In this document: positions 8,395 through 17,618 of the stretch, piece after piece
Layout: every line of letters starts with the position of its first letter
Numbering within the stretch: the first letter of the stretch is position 1
Assembly (NCBI GenBank): GCA_015258065.1
Contig: JABZIZ010000001.1
Span: forward strand, 186,001-250,000
Length of the DNA stretch: 64,000 nucleotides
Origin: Lachnospiraceae bacterium
GTDB lineage: Bacteria; Bacillota; Clostridia; Lachnospirales; Lachnospiraceae
Direction: 5' to 3'
Notes under the pieces: generated by a model
What the model was told of the DNA's origin: nothing
Databases searched by the model: none
Seen by the model: only the letters and a program-made list of their open reading frames with translations
Made by a program: the position numbers and the translations under genes

Positions 8395-9273
8395 TCAGCC
8401 CTTCACGGCACCGCCGGTGACGCCTTCCACATAATATTTCTGAAGGAAGAGGAAGAGAATCGTCACGGGGATGGCGACTAAAATGCCTCCTGCGCAGAAC
8501 CTGGTGAAGTATCCCTGATAGTCGTTCGTCCACACCCATCTGGTCATACCGACTGCCACGTTATATCCCTTGTCGTTGCCGAAGGCCACATAAGAAGCAA
8601 AAATATAATCGACCCAGGGCGCCATGAAAGCGGTGAGAGCCGTATAGATGATAATCGGTTTGGAGAGCGGGATCGTCATGATAAAGAAAACCTTGGCTCG
8701 CGAAGCGCCGTCAATTCTGGCCGCCTCGTCTAAAGCCTTCGGAATCGTGTCAAAATACCCCTTGCAGACGTAGTAACCCATTCCACTACTGGCGATATAG
8801 ACCAGGATCAGTCCCGGCACTGCGCCGTCCTGCGTCAAATTGAATTGCTTTAACAGGAAGTACATGCAGATCATGGTAAGGAAGCCGGGGAACATACCGA
8901 GGATCAGCCAAAACCGCATCAGAAAATTCCTTCCCTTAAAGCGCATCCTGGACAGCGCATAGGCAACGCACAGGACGATGATGGTCTGCAGGATGGCAAC
9001 CACAAAGGCGATGATCACCGTGTTGCGGTACCAGGTCGTATAATTGGTGCCATCCGAGAGCAGGAAGCGGTAATTGTCTAACGAAAACTTCTTCGGAATC
9101 AGGTAGTTCACCATTCCGCCGTATTCTTTGTCATAAGAGCGGAAACTCTGCATAAGCAGACCGAAGAAGGGAAAGAGCCAGATGATGCTGATGACGACCA
9201 GCAGGATGTAGCTAAGGATGTTGCCGGCCAGTCTCCGGCCCTTCATGGAAGCAAATTGATCGTTCTTATTCAT
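8395..9273 (-). CDS. Carbohydrate ABC transporter permease, MalG type
   Basis: A 292-aa inner-membrane permease with six membrane segments. The cytoplasmic EAA loop reads EAARIDGASRAKVFFIMTIPLSKP, the contact site for the ATPase. It belongs to the oligosaccharide (CUT1) family and pairs with the MalF-like permease; the ATG overlaps the malF stop (TAATG), a typical coupling. No MalK-type ATPase is encoded nearby, so a shared MsmK-like ATPase elsewhere probably energises the importer. Confidence 0.92.
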   Translation of the reverse strand: MNKNDQFASMKGRRLAGNILSYILLVVISIIWLFPFFGLLMQSFRSYDKEYGGMVNYLIPKKFSLDNYRFLLSDGTNYTTWYRNTVIIAFVVAILQTIIVLCVAYALSRMRFKGRNFLMRFWLILGMFPGFLTMICMYFLLKQFNLTQDGAVPGLILVYIASSGMGYYVCKGYFDTIPKALDEAARIDGASRAKVFFIMTIPLSKPIIIYTALTAFMAPWVDYIFASYVAFGNDKGYNVAVGMTRWVWTNDYQGYFTRFCAGGILVAIPVTILFLFLQKYYVEGVTGGAVKG

Positions 9274-10658
9274 TACTGGAAGCCCTCCTCATCCTTCACC
9301 GACGGCAGCATATTGTAAACCACAAGGGAAATCACTGCCGTTACCAGAAAGACCATGATGCCGATGACCGCAGCCATTCGATAATTCGTGTCATTGACCG
9401 TCATCTTGTACAACCAGGTCACGAGCAGATCCGTGTATCCGGCATTCCCCGCCAGGTCGGTCGAGAGAGGCTTGCCCTGGGTGAGCAGGAAGATGACGTT
9501 GAAGTTGTTCAGGTTGCCGGTAAACTGGGTGAGCAGGAAGGGACCTGTCACAAACAGCATGTAGGGAAGCGTGATCTTCCAGAACATCTGGAAGGGATTG
9601 GCTCCATCAATCCTCGCACTCTCATAGAGATCCTCCGGAATGTTCATCAAAAGTCCGGTGGCAATCAGCATCATAAACGGAATGCCGACCCAAATGTTCA
9701 CGATAATGATCATTATCCTTGCCAGCGTGGGGTTGGTCCAGAAAGGAATCGGAGAAGAAATGATTCCCGCCCTTGTCAGCCAGGCATTGACAATGCCGTC
9801 ATTTGCAAACATCTTGCAAATATAAAGGAGAGAAACGAACTGCGGAACCGCAATCGTCATTACCAGAATGGTGCGCCAGACTTTCTTAAACTTGATGCCT
9901 TTTTTATTGATCAGCATCGCAACGGCAAGTCCCAGGAAATAGTCGATAAAGGTGGCAAAAAAAGCCCAGACCAGCGTCCAGATTAACACCTTGACAAAAG
10001 TCTCCGCAAAACCGCTCGTGCCGAAGGAAAAGAGGCTCTTAAAATTCTCCAGTCCCACCCAGGTAAACAGGTTGGTCGGTGCCTGATGGTTGGCATCGTA
10101 GTTGGTGAATGCCACACAGACCATGAAGAGGATCGGCAGAACCGTAAAGATGAAAATCCCCAGGCAGGGAAGAGCAAGCAGTGTTTTATCAAAATTATGA
10201 TCGAGAAAAGAGTACAGAAAGGTTCCGTTGGTAGGAAGCTTCTTTCCGGAGCGAAGAATCCTCTCCTCTTCTCTATTCTCGCGAATATTCATTCTCCAGA
10301 TGAAAAGGAACGCCAGAATAATAACAATGGTCAGAATACCGAACAGGAGAATCAAAAAGCTGTTGTCTCCGTAGATCGTTCTGCGGTGGATCTTTTGTGT
10401 CTCCACCGTTCCCAGTGTGGCCAGTTTGCCGAGGTATACCATACCGAGCCCGGTAATGTACCAGAGGAAAAAAAGCTCAGACGCAAGGAAGGCCAATCCT
10501 TTGACGATCTGTCCTCTGAGCAGAGGTCCCAGTCCCATAATGAGAAAGGATAGTCTGGTCTTAAAATCACCCTGAGCGAAGGTGGTTCCGATGTCTTTCA
10601 GATCGCCGCCGATCACAGAAAAGACACCTGCTGTCTTATCATTTTTTTTGCCTGTCAT
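9273..10658 (-). CDS. Sugar ABC transporter permease, MalF type
   Basis: A 461-aa permease, longer than the usual ~300 aa because of an N-terminal extension with two extra membrane segments (to about residue 120), as in other Firmicute MalF proteins. The core has six membrane segments and the EAA loop ESARIDGANPFQMFWKITLPYM. It acts with MalG and the MalE lipoprotein in import of maltose-type oligosaccharides; the exact sugar is not determined by sequence. Confidence 0.92.
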   Translation of the reverse strand: MTGKKNDKTAGVFSVIGGDLKDIGTTFAQGDFKTRLSFLIMGLGPLLRGQIVKGLAFLASELFFLWYITGLGMVYLGKLATLGTVETQKIHRRTIYGDNSFLILLFGILTIVIILAFLFIWRMNIRENREEERILRSGKKLPTNGTFLYSFLDHNFDKTLLALPCLGIFIFTVLPILFMVCVAFTNYDANHQAPTNLFTWVGLENFKSLFSFGTSGFAETFVKVLIWTLVWAFFATFIDYFLGLAVAMLINKKGIKFKKVWRTILVMTIAVPQFVSLLYICKMFANDGIVNAWLTRAGIISSPIPFWTNPTLARIMIIIVNIWVGIPFMMLIATGLLMNIPEDLYESARIDGANPFQMFWKITLPYMLFVTGPFLLTQFTGNLNNFNVIFLLTQGKPLSTDLAGNAGYTDLLVTWLYKMTVNDTNYRMAAVIGIMVFLVTAVISLVVYNMLPSVKDEEGFQ

Positions 10659-10685
10659 AACACGCCCTCATATCTGTTTGCAATT

Positions 10686-10710
10686 CGAGCCGGCAAAAAA
10701 TGCCGGCTCG
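10686..10710 (-). terminator. Intercistronic hairpin between malE and malF
   Basis: A perfect 10-bp stem (CGAGCCGGCA with its complement) and a 5-nt loop sit in the 73-nt gap between the malE stop and malF start, with no T tract after it on the minus strand. Such hairpins protect the binding-protein mRNA and lower expression of downstream permeases. This is a processing or attenuation element rather than an operon end. Confidence 0.7.
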
Positions 10711-10731
10711 TATGTGACGATCCTCTGAAAG

Positions 10732-12063
10732 TTATTTTACATAGCTCTTGCAGGTATCCTGGAACTTCTGCAGTGTGGCAAGCAGATCCGCATCCGAGGT
10801 CTTGCTGGTGATCTTGCCGGTGATGACACTGTCTGCCAGACCGGTAGAGAGCGACCAGAAATCAGCAGGATACTGTCCCTGCGGTACGTCGTACTGCATT
10901 TGCTCGTTCAGTGCGCTCAGTGCCTCATCCGCCTTGACTTCAGAAGACTGCTGTGCAGCCTTGTTGGACGGGCCCCAGCCTACTGCCTTGTATCTTGCAA
11001 GCTGTGCTTCCTCGCTGGACAGGTAAGCTGCCAGCGCATCGCAAACTGCAAGCTTTGCTTCATCCTGCTGCGGCTTCACGCCAAGGAGCTTGTAACCGGA
11101 AAAGCCGGAGAGCTGATAGGTCTTGCCGTCCGAACCCGTGAAAGAAGGAAGCTTTGCGCAGGCATAATTGTCTCCGAAGAGCTTCTTAACCGATTCTGCA
11201 TCCCAGGTTCCGTCGATGATTGCTGCCGCATTGGTTGCTTTGCCGGCGGAAGATCCGTTCTGGAAGGAGCTGGAAGATGCGATCTTGATCATCTCTTTCA
11301 GAGCCATCACACCTTTATCGGAAGCATAGTCGGCATCCATGGAAGTGAAGTTACCCTTGTCGTTGGTCTCATAAGAAAGCTTGCAGCCGGTTCCGAAGAA
11401 GAGAGAGGTCTGATACCAGCCGTTGTTGATTTCAAAGTAGAAATTCTTCTTGGCATTCTCGCAGTCGGAAATGATCTTGTCCAGATCGGAAGGATCCTTC
11501 ACGACGCTCTTATCATAATAGAGGAAATAGCCGTTGTCAGAGGTTAACGGATAGGCATAGAGAGAATTTCCGACGGTGGCTGCCTTGACGGAACCTTCGT
11601 CATTGTCGCTCTTAACCTTCGCTTCGTTCTCCGGTGCTACCTCTTCCAGTCCGCCGGCAGAAACCAATCTTGCGATCTGGTCCTGGGCAAACCCGAATAC
11701 GTCCGCTCCTGCCTGCACATCGGTGATCACGTTGCTGGCGGCATCTCCTTCGCCGACTGCTTCCACCGTAAACTTCGCATCCTTGATGCCCGGGTTCGCT
11801 GCCTGGAACTGCTCGATTTCCTTCTTGGTAAAGTCTACGCAGTTATCTGCGACCCATACCTTGATGTCCCCCTTATAATCAAGAGGTGCTGCTGCAACAG
11901 ACGCACTGGCTGCTGCTCCGCTTGCTGCCTCCTGTGCCGTAGAGCCTGCGCTCTGCGCTTCCGAGGTGCTCTGCGCCGTCCCCGGTGCTGCCCCGCCACA
12001 ACCTGCCAGCATGAAAGCGGCACTGGATGCGGCCAGTAAAACCGATACCAACTTCTTTTTCAT
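10732..12063 (-). CDS. Extracellular sugar-binding lipoprotein, MalE type
   Basis: A 443-aa binding protein with a lipoprotein signal (SAAFMLAGC, Cys near 22), a Ser/Ala/Thr-rich linker to ~residue 60, and a CUT1 solute-binding fold (IKVWVADNCVDFTKKEIEQF at the start of the mature domain). It should capture maltose-type oligosaccharides outside the membrane and deliver them to the MalFG-like permeases encoded next. The gene heads the operon; a GAGGAGGT site precedes the start. Confidence 0.92.
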   Translation of the reverse strand: MKKKLVSVLLAASSAAFMLAGCGGAAPGTAQSTSEAQSAGSTAQEAASGAAASASVAAAPLDYKGDIKVWVADNCVDFTKKEIEQFQAANPGIKDAKFTVEAVGEGDAASNVITDVQAGADVFGFAQDQIARLVSAGGLEEVAPENEAKVKSDNDEGSVKAATVGNSLYAYPLTSDNGYFLYYDKSVVKDPSDLDKIISDCENAKKNFYFEINNGWYQTSLFFGTGCKLSYETNDKGNFTSMDADYASDKGVMALKEMIKIASSSSFQNGSSAGKATNAAAIIDGTWDAESVKKLFGDNYACAKLPSFTGSDGKTYQLSGFSGYKLLGVKPQQDEAKLAVCDALAAYLSSEEAQLARYKAVGWGPSNKAAQQSSEVKADEALSALNEQMQYDVPQGQYPADFWSLSTGLADSVITGKITSKTSDADLLATLQKFQDTCKSYVK

Positions 12064-12077
12064 GATTTACCTCCTCT

Positions 12078-12097
12078 TTACCGGATTGCTCCGGTAA
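12078..12097 (-). promoter_or_regulatory. Hairpin just upstream of the malE ribosome-binding site
   Basis: TTACCGGA and its complement TCCGGTAA flank a GCAA tetraloop (minus strand), an 8-bp perfect stem that ends 1-2 nt before the GAGGAGG site. It could stabilise the 5' end of the transcript or act as an operator; the sequence alone cannot decide. Confidence 0.45.
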
Positions 12098-12192
12098 TAT
12101 CTATTTTTACGCCTTTTACTTTGCGTCAGAATCGCCGAAAAGTCAAGGGCAACTTTGGTTCTCCTCCTTCATCAAACACACTTTTTCTCGCA

Positions 12193-12221
12193 TTGAGTCC
12201 GGTTCTTTTTTCGTGTATACT
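12193..12221 (+). promoter_or_regulatory. Predicted sigma-A promoter giving a leaderless pdxY mRNA
   Basis: TTGAGT at 12193-12198 and TATACT at 12216-12221 are spaced by exactly 17 bases. Only seven bases separate the -10 box from the ATG at 12229, so transcription should begin at or next to the start codon. No Shine-Dalgarno sequence is present, as expected for a leaderless message. Confidence 0.65.
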
Positions 12222-12228
12222 ATTTCCC

Positions 12229-13188
12229 ATGCAAAAAAAAATCGCTGCCATCAATGATCTATCGGGGCTTGGAAAATGCTCCTTATATGCGGACATCAGC
12301 ATCGCCTCCGCCATGGGAATCGAAGTCTGCTCTCTGCCGAGTGCCATCCTGACTTCGCAGACGGGCTACCGCGACTACTGCTGTACCGACTTCACCTACC
12401 AGATTTCCACTTACACCGAGAAGTGGAGCAATTTAGGTCTGTCTTTTCAAGGCATCCTGAGCGGCTTCCTTGCGTCCTCTGACGCTGCCGATGAGGTGTG
12501 CGAATTTCTGGAACGCTTCCATTCAAAGGAAACCCTTTACCTCTGCGATCCGGTTCTGGGAGACAACGGAAACTGTTTTTTTACCTTTGGAGAAAGGCAG
12601 ACCGCCGCCATGAGAAAGCTTGCGGCAAGAGCGGATATTCTGACGCCGAACCTGACAGAATTCTGCCTGCTCTATCAGGCTTCCTACGAAGAACTCCTGC
12701 GGCAAACGGCAGGAGACACAGAGGCTCTTGCTCAGGAGCTGCTTTCCATCTACCGCCATGCAAGAAGCGCCGAGGCCGTCTCCGCAACAGACGATCGCAG
12801 CTCTACGGACGAGGCGCAAACCGTGATTGTCACCGGTATCCCCTCTCTGAACAGGAACACCGGCGAAAAGGAAATGGTCAATCTGATTTTGAATCAGGCG
12901 GGCATCATCGGCAGAAGCAGCACCAAGCGTCACGGCGCCGAGGTGTCGGAACAGGGAACCTCCTACTCCGGAACGGGTGATCTCTTTGCAGCCATCGTCC
13001 TCTGCGATCTTCTGCGCGGAAGAAAAATCGAAGACGCCGTCCGCCTGGCAACCGCCTTTCTGTCCCGCTCGGTTGCAGACACCGTAAGGGAGGAGACGGA
13101 TCGCAACGGGGGCATCCACTTTGAAACGCATCTTTCCATGCTCCTGCCTGAATCCGTACCGCCAACCCGCCCCGGGGATCTTCTTTGA
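12229..13188 (+). CDS. pdxY: Pyridoxal/pyridoxamine kinase
   Basis: A 319-aa ribokinase-family vitamin B6 kinase that phosphorylates pyridoxal-type vitamers. It starts MQKKIAAINDLSGLGKCSL, shows CDPVLGDNG and TPNLTEF in the core, and SYSGTGDLFAA carries the catalytic Asp of the GTGD anion hole. The frame is open from 12121, but that part contains the promoter and homologues start at MQKK, so ATG 12229 was chosen. The 3' end overlaps the next gene by 4 bp, giving a two-gene run with the rhodanese-TtcA protein. Confidence 0.88.
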   Translation: MQKKIAAINDLSGLGKCSLYADISIASAMGIEVCSLPSAILTSQTGYRDYCCTDFTYQISTYTEKWSNLGLSFQGILSGFLASSDAADEVCEFLERFHSKETLYLCDPVLGDNGNCFFTFGERQTAAMRKLAARADILTPNLTEFCLLYQASYEELLRQTAGDTEALAQELLSIYRHARSAEAVSATDDRSSTDEAQTVIVTGIPSLNRNTGEKEMVNLILNQAGIIGRSSTKRHGAEVSEQGTSYSGTGDLFAAIVLCDLLRGRKIEDAVRLATAFLSRSVADTVREETDRNGGIHFETHLSMLLPESVPPTRPGDLL

Positions 13189-14444
13189 TTCCGCCCCATA
13201 AGAGCAAGTACCTACCGTCCTATCAGGCAACGCCCAGTGCATACGAAAGGAACCTTTCCACCAACAATCCCATGCAACAACAAGTAAATCCGCCCTATAT
13301 CAGAACCATAGAGGAAATGATCGCCGATCCTGAAGACAAGCTGGTGATCGATGTCAGGCGTTTTGAGGATTTCCAGGAGGAAACCTATCCCGGCGCCATC
13401 CATATCTTCATAGAGGAACTTTTCTCCCGCAGGGAAGAGCTTCCGAAAGACGGCAGACACATTTATCTCTTGTGCTACTCCGGCAGGAATAGTGAAGAGG
13501 TGGCAAAGGATCTTCAGCAGGAAGGCTACCTCATCTATAGCATTCAGGACGGTTATTATAGCTACATCCGCCTGCGGATGCGGGATCTTTTGCAAAAAGA
13601 AGAGGCAACCACCCGGAGGTGTAAGGAAATTGAGCGCAGCATCATCAAGCGTTTCCGAAGGGAAATCTGGAGCCGTTTCACCCGGGCGATCAACACCTAT
13701 CAGCTGATTCAGGACGGAGACAAAATTGCCGTCTGTATCTCGGGCGGCAAGGATAGCTTCTTGATGGCGAAACTCTTTCAGGAGCTTCACCGTCACGGCA
13801 AACAGAATTTCGAAGTCGTTTATCTGGTGATGAACCCGGGCTATAACGAGACAAACTATCAGGCGATTCTCGATAACGCACAACTCATGAACGTCCCGAT
13901 TACCGTTTTCACCTCGGAAATTTTCGACATCGTCGCCGGAGAGAAAGAAGCTTCTCCCTGCTACCACTGCGCCAGAATGAGGCGGGGGGCGCTTTACCAC
14001 AAGGCAAAAGAACTTGGCTGCAATAAAATTGCCCTCGGTCATCACTACGATGATGTGATCGAAACCATTCTGATGGGGATGCTATACGGCGGTCAGGTCC
14101 AGACCATGATGCCGAAGCTGCATTCCACCAACTTCCCCGGCATGGAACTGATCAGACCGCTCTACCTGATTCGGGAAGACGATATCAAGCGCTTCCGCGA
14201 CTCGAATCAGTTGCGTTTCATTGCCTGCGCCTGTAGACTGACCGAAAGCTGCGCCTCCTGCGGCGGCACCGACAGGGGCAGCAAGCGGGCGGAGATCAAG
14301 AATCTCATCCGCCACCTCCACGAGCAGAACCCCTATGTCGAAGCCAATATCTTTAAGAGCGTGGAAAATGTCTCCTTAAATACCATCATCGAATACAAGA
14401 CCGGAGACGGCAAAAGGCACAACTTTCTGGATCAATACGACTGA
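13185..14444 (+). CDS. Rhodanese fused to TtcA-like PP-loop ATPase
   Basis: A 419-aa two-domain protein. A rhodanese domain (about residues 35-135, active-site loop CYSGRN) is followed by a PP-loop adenylating domain with SGGKDS, CYHC and GHHYDDVIET motifs and a later cysteine-rich SCASCGG, matching TtcA/TilS-like tRNA 2-thiolation enzymes. The rhodanese could hand persulfide sulfur to the TtcA domain for 2-thiocytidine formation; the substrate is inferred from family. The start may be TTG 13185, coupled to pdxY, or ATG 13272, which keeps both domains; neither has an ideal ribosome-binding site. Confidence 0.85.
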   Translation: MIPPHKSKYLPSYQATPSAYERNLSTNNPMQQQVNPPYIRTIEEMIADPEDKLVIDVRRFEDFQEETYPGAIHIFIEELFSRREELPKDGRHIYLLCYSGRNSEEVAKDLQQEGYLIYSIQDGYYSYIRLRMRDLLQKEEATTRRCKEIERSIIKRFRREIWSRFTRAINTYQLIQDGDKIAVCISGGKDSFLMAKLFQELHRHGKQNFEVVYLVMNPGYNETNYQAILDNAQLMNVPITVFTSEIFDIVAGEKEASPCYHCARMRRGALYHKAKELGCNKIALGHHYDDVIETILMGMLYGGQVQTMMPKLHSTNFPGMELIRPLYLIREDDIKRFRDSNQLRFIACACRLTESCASCGGTDRGSKRAEIKNLIRHLHEQNPYVEANIFKSVENVSLNTIIEYKTGDGKRHNFLDQYD

Positions 14445-14499
14445 AAGCCCGGTGGCAGCGGAAATCGGGTTCCGATCAACCATCCCTCTGCTCTCCGAT

Positions 14500-15213
14500 C
14501 TATTGGAGATGTCCTCCGGTCTTCTGACCGTAATATGCGCCCGCCCCATGTTTGCGGAAGTAGTGCTTATCCTGCAACTCCTGCGGTGCCGGAGTGACAT
14601 CCGCATTCAGACGTTCGGTTCTGGCTGCCATCTTAGCTACTTCCTCCACCACGACTGCGTTGTGCACCGCTTCTTTGGCATCCCTTCCCCAGGCAAAAAC
14701 ACCATGATTCCGAACCAGCGTCGCCGGGGTTGCCTGCGGATCTTTTTTTCTTGCAGCAAATTCATCGGCAACGACAATCCCCGTGTTCTTCTCGTATTCT
14801 CCTTCGATCTCTTCCTTCGTCAGCCCTCTCACGCAGGGGATTTCTCCATAAAAATAATCGGCGTGCGTCGTCCCGTAACAGGGAATATCCCTCCCCGCCT
14901 GTGCCCAGGAGGTCGCCCAGGCCGAATGGGTATGCACAATGCCGCAAACTTCGGGAAAACGACGATAGAGAACGACATGCGTGGGCGTATCCGAGGAAGG
15001 TCGTAACTTCCCCTCCACCTGGTTTCCCTCCAGATCCATCACCACCATGTCCTGCGGTGTCAGCCTGTCATACTCCACCCCGCTCGGCTTGATTACAAAG
15101 AGCCCCTTCTCCCTATCCATTCCGCTCACATTCCCCCAGGTGAAGGTCACCAGACCGTATTTCGGCAAGAGTAGATTGGCCTCGTACACTTCTTTTTTTA
15201 ACTCTTCCAGCAT
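14500..15213 (-). CDS. araD: L-ribulose-5-phosphate 4-epimerase
   Basis: A 237-aa class II aldolase/epimerase-fold enzyme that converts L-ribulose 5-phosphate to D-xylulose 5-phosphate. The zinc ligands appear in [12 protein letters not shown] and in the later NHGVFAWG segment; TWGNVSGMD and [10 protein letters not shown] form the phosphate and substrate sites. Length is normal for AraD. It faces the L-xylulose module across a chemoreceptor gene and supplies the step needed after the 3-epimerase at 17619. Confidence 0.92.
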   Translation of the reverse strand: MLEELKKEVYEANLLLPKYGLVTFTWGNVSGMDREKGLFVIKPSGVEYDRLTPQDMVVMDLEGNQVEGKLRPSSDTPTHVVLYRRFPEVCGIVHTHSAWATSWAQAGRDIPCYGTTHADYFYGEIPCVRGLTKEEIEGEYEKNTGIVVADEFAARKKDPQATPATLVRNHGVFAWGRDAKEAVHNAVVVEEVAKMAARTERLNADVTPAPQELQDKHYFRKHGAGAYYGQKTGGHLQ

Positions 15214-15362
15214 GTTTGTCTCCCTTCTTTCTAAAAATTCTTCGATCCCGTCCTAATGCCACGGCGAAGCCACAGACACAAAATCATAAATCTTATTTTG
15301 TTTGATTTTATCCGTATATTTTATGATTTTATCATATATATCATAAATCCTCGCCCTTCCTA

Positions 15363-15389
15363 TAAAAAAAATCTAAAACCAACCGATAC
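15363..15389 (+). promoter_or_regulatory. Predicted sigma-28 (SigD/FliA) promoter of a chemoreceptor gene
   Basis: TAAA at 15363-15366 and ACCGATAC at 15382-15389 are spaced by 15 bases, close to the TAAA-N15-GCCGATAT motility promoter consensus. It lies ~90 nt upstream of the chemoreceptor start codon. Confidence 0.6.
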
Positions 15390-15478
15390 TTTTAAATAGT
15401 AAACCGTCTTTATCGCGGTTGCAAACACAGGGCATAAGCAGTCTTCAAAATAGAAATGATTGGACGGAAGGAGAAAAC

Positions 15479-17479
15479 ATGAGAAAAACTATCAAGGGCA
15501 GGCTGACGATGATCGTGATTCTAATCATGTTTATCGTATTGTATGTCTATGCCACGGTGGTCATTTTGGTCACGGATGACAAGGTTACAATGCTATCGCA
15601 GCATGAGTTACAACTGCAAGCGGACCGTTATGCGGAAATGATCAATACCGAGATGGAAAAAGAAAAGGGTTATGCCTCGGGAGCTGCCAGCGCCATCAGC
15701 GCACTTCAAACAGCCAAGCCTGACGAGGCGTCCATCCGGAATATTCTGGTCGAATTCGCCGCCGGTCAGAAATTGCTGTTAAATCTGTACTACGGCGCCG
15801 CAGACGATCATTCTTTTTACCAGTATGAAAAAGATGCCACCACCCCAGAGGGGTATGATCCGACGGCAAGGGGCTGGTACAAACAGGCCGCTGCCGCAGG
15901 AAAAACCATCGTAACCGATCCCTACTTCGACGTTCTCAAGGGGCAGCAGATGTGCACCACGATCGCCTCCCCCGTCTATCACAATAACCAGCTAATCGGT
16001 GTCGTCGGACTCGATATCGGCATTGAGTCCATCGTCGCCCTCGTCGACTCCATTAATTATACCAAAGGCGTCTATGGCTTCTTAATCGACAGCACCGGAC
16101 ATTATGTCGTCCACCCCAATGATGCCTGGGCTCCTTCGCAGCAGTCTTCCACCCTGGTGTCAGACGCCATGCCCGTCCTGGAAAACCTCCTCAAAAACCC
16201 GGGCAGCACCACTCTGAAAACCAAGGATTACAACGGCTCCATGGTTCACTTTGCCACCGCCCGTATCGACACGGTCGGCGGTGTTCTGGGCATTTCCCTT
16301 CCTGCCGCTTATATTGATGTCGTCGCCAACTCCATGATTATCCTTTCCATCGTCTTTGCCGCCATCGTTCTTACCATCGCCAGCCTGATCATGCTGAAAG
16401 TCATCAGCAAGATGTTAAAACCGATGGAAACGATGAAGGTCTTCATCAAGGAAAAGGTGGTCGGCACCAACGCTGATGAGAAGCCGGCTCAGAATGAGGT
16501 AAAAGAAATCGAATACCTCATCGGAGAGCTGCAAAACCGCTTCATCTCCACCATCCGCATGACCAGAGATGAGTCTTCCAACGTACAGGCCAAGATGAAC
16601 GAGACGACGGAACACATCAGCAATATGGGTCAGAACATCACGGAAATCAGTGCAGCCATGGAGGAAACGAGCGCCAGCATCGACCTGCAGACCCAGAGCA
16701 TCAGCAGCATCAACTCCGCCACCTCGGATGCCTCCGTTGCGGTAGAAAAACTCTCTCAGGACACGCAGGAAATGGCCACCCGTGCCGATGAAATCGTCGT
16801 TCGTATCGATGAAATGGTGCCGCAGGTTCTTTCCAATAAAAAGAATGCGGTTGAAATGGTCGGAAGCAGTCGGGAGAAATTGGAAGCTGCCATTGAAGAG
16901 ACCAAGATCATCTCCCAGATCGTAGACGTTTCACAGGCCATCAAGGCCATTGCCTCTCAAACGAATCTCCTGGCGCTCAACGCTTCCATCGAGGCCGCCC
17001 GTGCGGGAGACGCCGGCAAGGGCTTTGCGGTTGTTGCGGGTGAAATCAATTCCCTTTCTTCCAACACCGCCGAGGAGATTGAAAAGGTCAACCAGCTCAC
17101 CGACAAGGTGATGAGCAGTGTCAACACGCTGGCAAAAGAAGCCGGCAACGTCCTGGAATTCCTGAATACGGTTGTCCTCAAGGACTATGACAGCTTGGAA
17201 GACCTCGCCACCCGTTATAAAGAAGACGCCGGATACTATCTCGACACCTCCGGCACTCTGGGCTCCAGCGCCGATGAACTCAATGCAACCATGAGCAACA
17301 TCAACGAGATTCTGGATACCATCAACGCTTCCCAGCACGAACTCAATGAAGCAGTCCAGAACGTCAGCGATAATCTGCAGGAGATCACCAACTCCAGCAG
17401 CCAGGTCAGCGACGAGACAAAGGATGCATTAAGCAGCATCACCGCCCTTCAGGAGACCATCAGCACCTTTAATGTCTAA
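15479..17479 (+). CDS. Methyl-accepting chemotaxis protein (dCache type)
   Basis: A 666-aa chemoreceptor. One membrane segment (about residues 8-30), an extracytoplasmic Cache ligand-binding region (~35-275, with [11 protein letters not shown] and [10 protein letters not shown]), a second membrane segment near 280-303, then a cytoplasmic signalling coiled coil whose tip reads [22 protein letters not shown] 15479 follows GGAAGGAG, so the open frame from 15419 is not used. A sigma-28-like promoter and a strong terminator frame it as a single-gene unit. It lies between araD and the L-xylulose genes and may sense the same sugar, which is inference. Confidence 0.9.
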   Translation: MRKTIKGRLTMIVILIMFIVLYVYATVVILVTDDKVTMLSQHELQLQADRYAEMINTEMEKEKGYASGAASAISALQTAKPDEASIRNILVEFAAGQKLLLNLYYGAADDHSFYQYEKDATTPEGYDPTARGWYKQAAAAGKTIVTDPYFDVLKGQQMCTTIASPVYHNNQLIGVVGLDIGIESIVALVDSINYTKGVYGFLIDSTGHYVVHPNDAWAPSQQSSTLVSDAMPVLENLLKNPGSTTLKTKDYNGSMVHFATARIDTVGGVLGISLPAAYIDVVANSMIILSIVFAAIVLTIASLIMLKVISKMLKPMETMKVFIKEKVVGTNADEKPAQNEVKEIEYLIGELQNRFISTIRMTRDESSNVQAKMNETTEHISNMGQNITEISAAMEETSASIDLQTQSISSINSATSDASVAVEKLSQDTQEMATRADEIVVRIDEMVPQVLSNKKNAVEMVGSSREKLEAAIEETKIISQIVDVSQAIKAIASQTNLLALNASIEAARAGDAGKGFAVVAGEINSLSSNTAEEIEKVNQLTDKVMSSVNTLAKEAGNVLEFLNTVVLKDYDSLEDLATRYKEDAGYYLDTSGTLGSSADELNATMSNINEILDTINASQHELNEAVQNVSDNLQEITNSSSQVSDETKDALSSITALQETISTFNV

Positions 17480-17489
17480 AGATGCACTA

Positions 17490-17540
17490 GCGACAAAAGC
17501 CGCAGGGAAGAGATTCCCTGCGGCTTTTGTCGCCTTTCTT
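17490..17540 (+). terminator. Strong Rho-independent terminator
   Basis: A perfect 20-bp stem (17490-17509 with 17514-17533) closed by a GAGA loop and followed by CTTTCTT. It ends the chemoreceptor transcript and separates it from the 3-epimerase gene. Confidence 0.9.
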
Positions 17541-17567
17541 GAAACGGTTCTCTCCCTGTGGTAACTT
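17539..17567 (+). promoter_or_regulatory. Possible promoter of the L-xylulose genes
   Basis: TTGAAA at 17539-17544 and TAACTT at 17562-17567 are spaced by 17 bases, 50 nt upstream of the epimerase start. The -10 box is weak, so this is a tentative call. Confidence 0.35.
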
Positions 17568-17618
17568 TATAGTTATATTTGTTGTTTGATGCTCTCATCC
17601 CTGTAAGGAGACACACGC

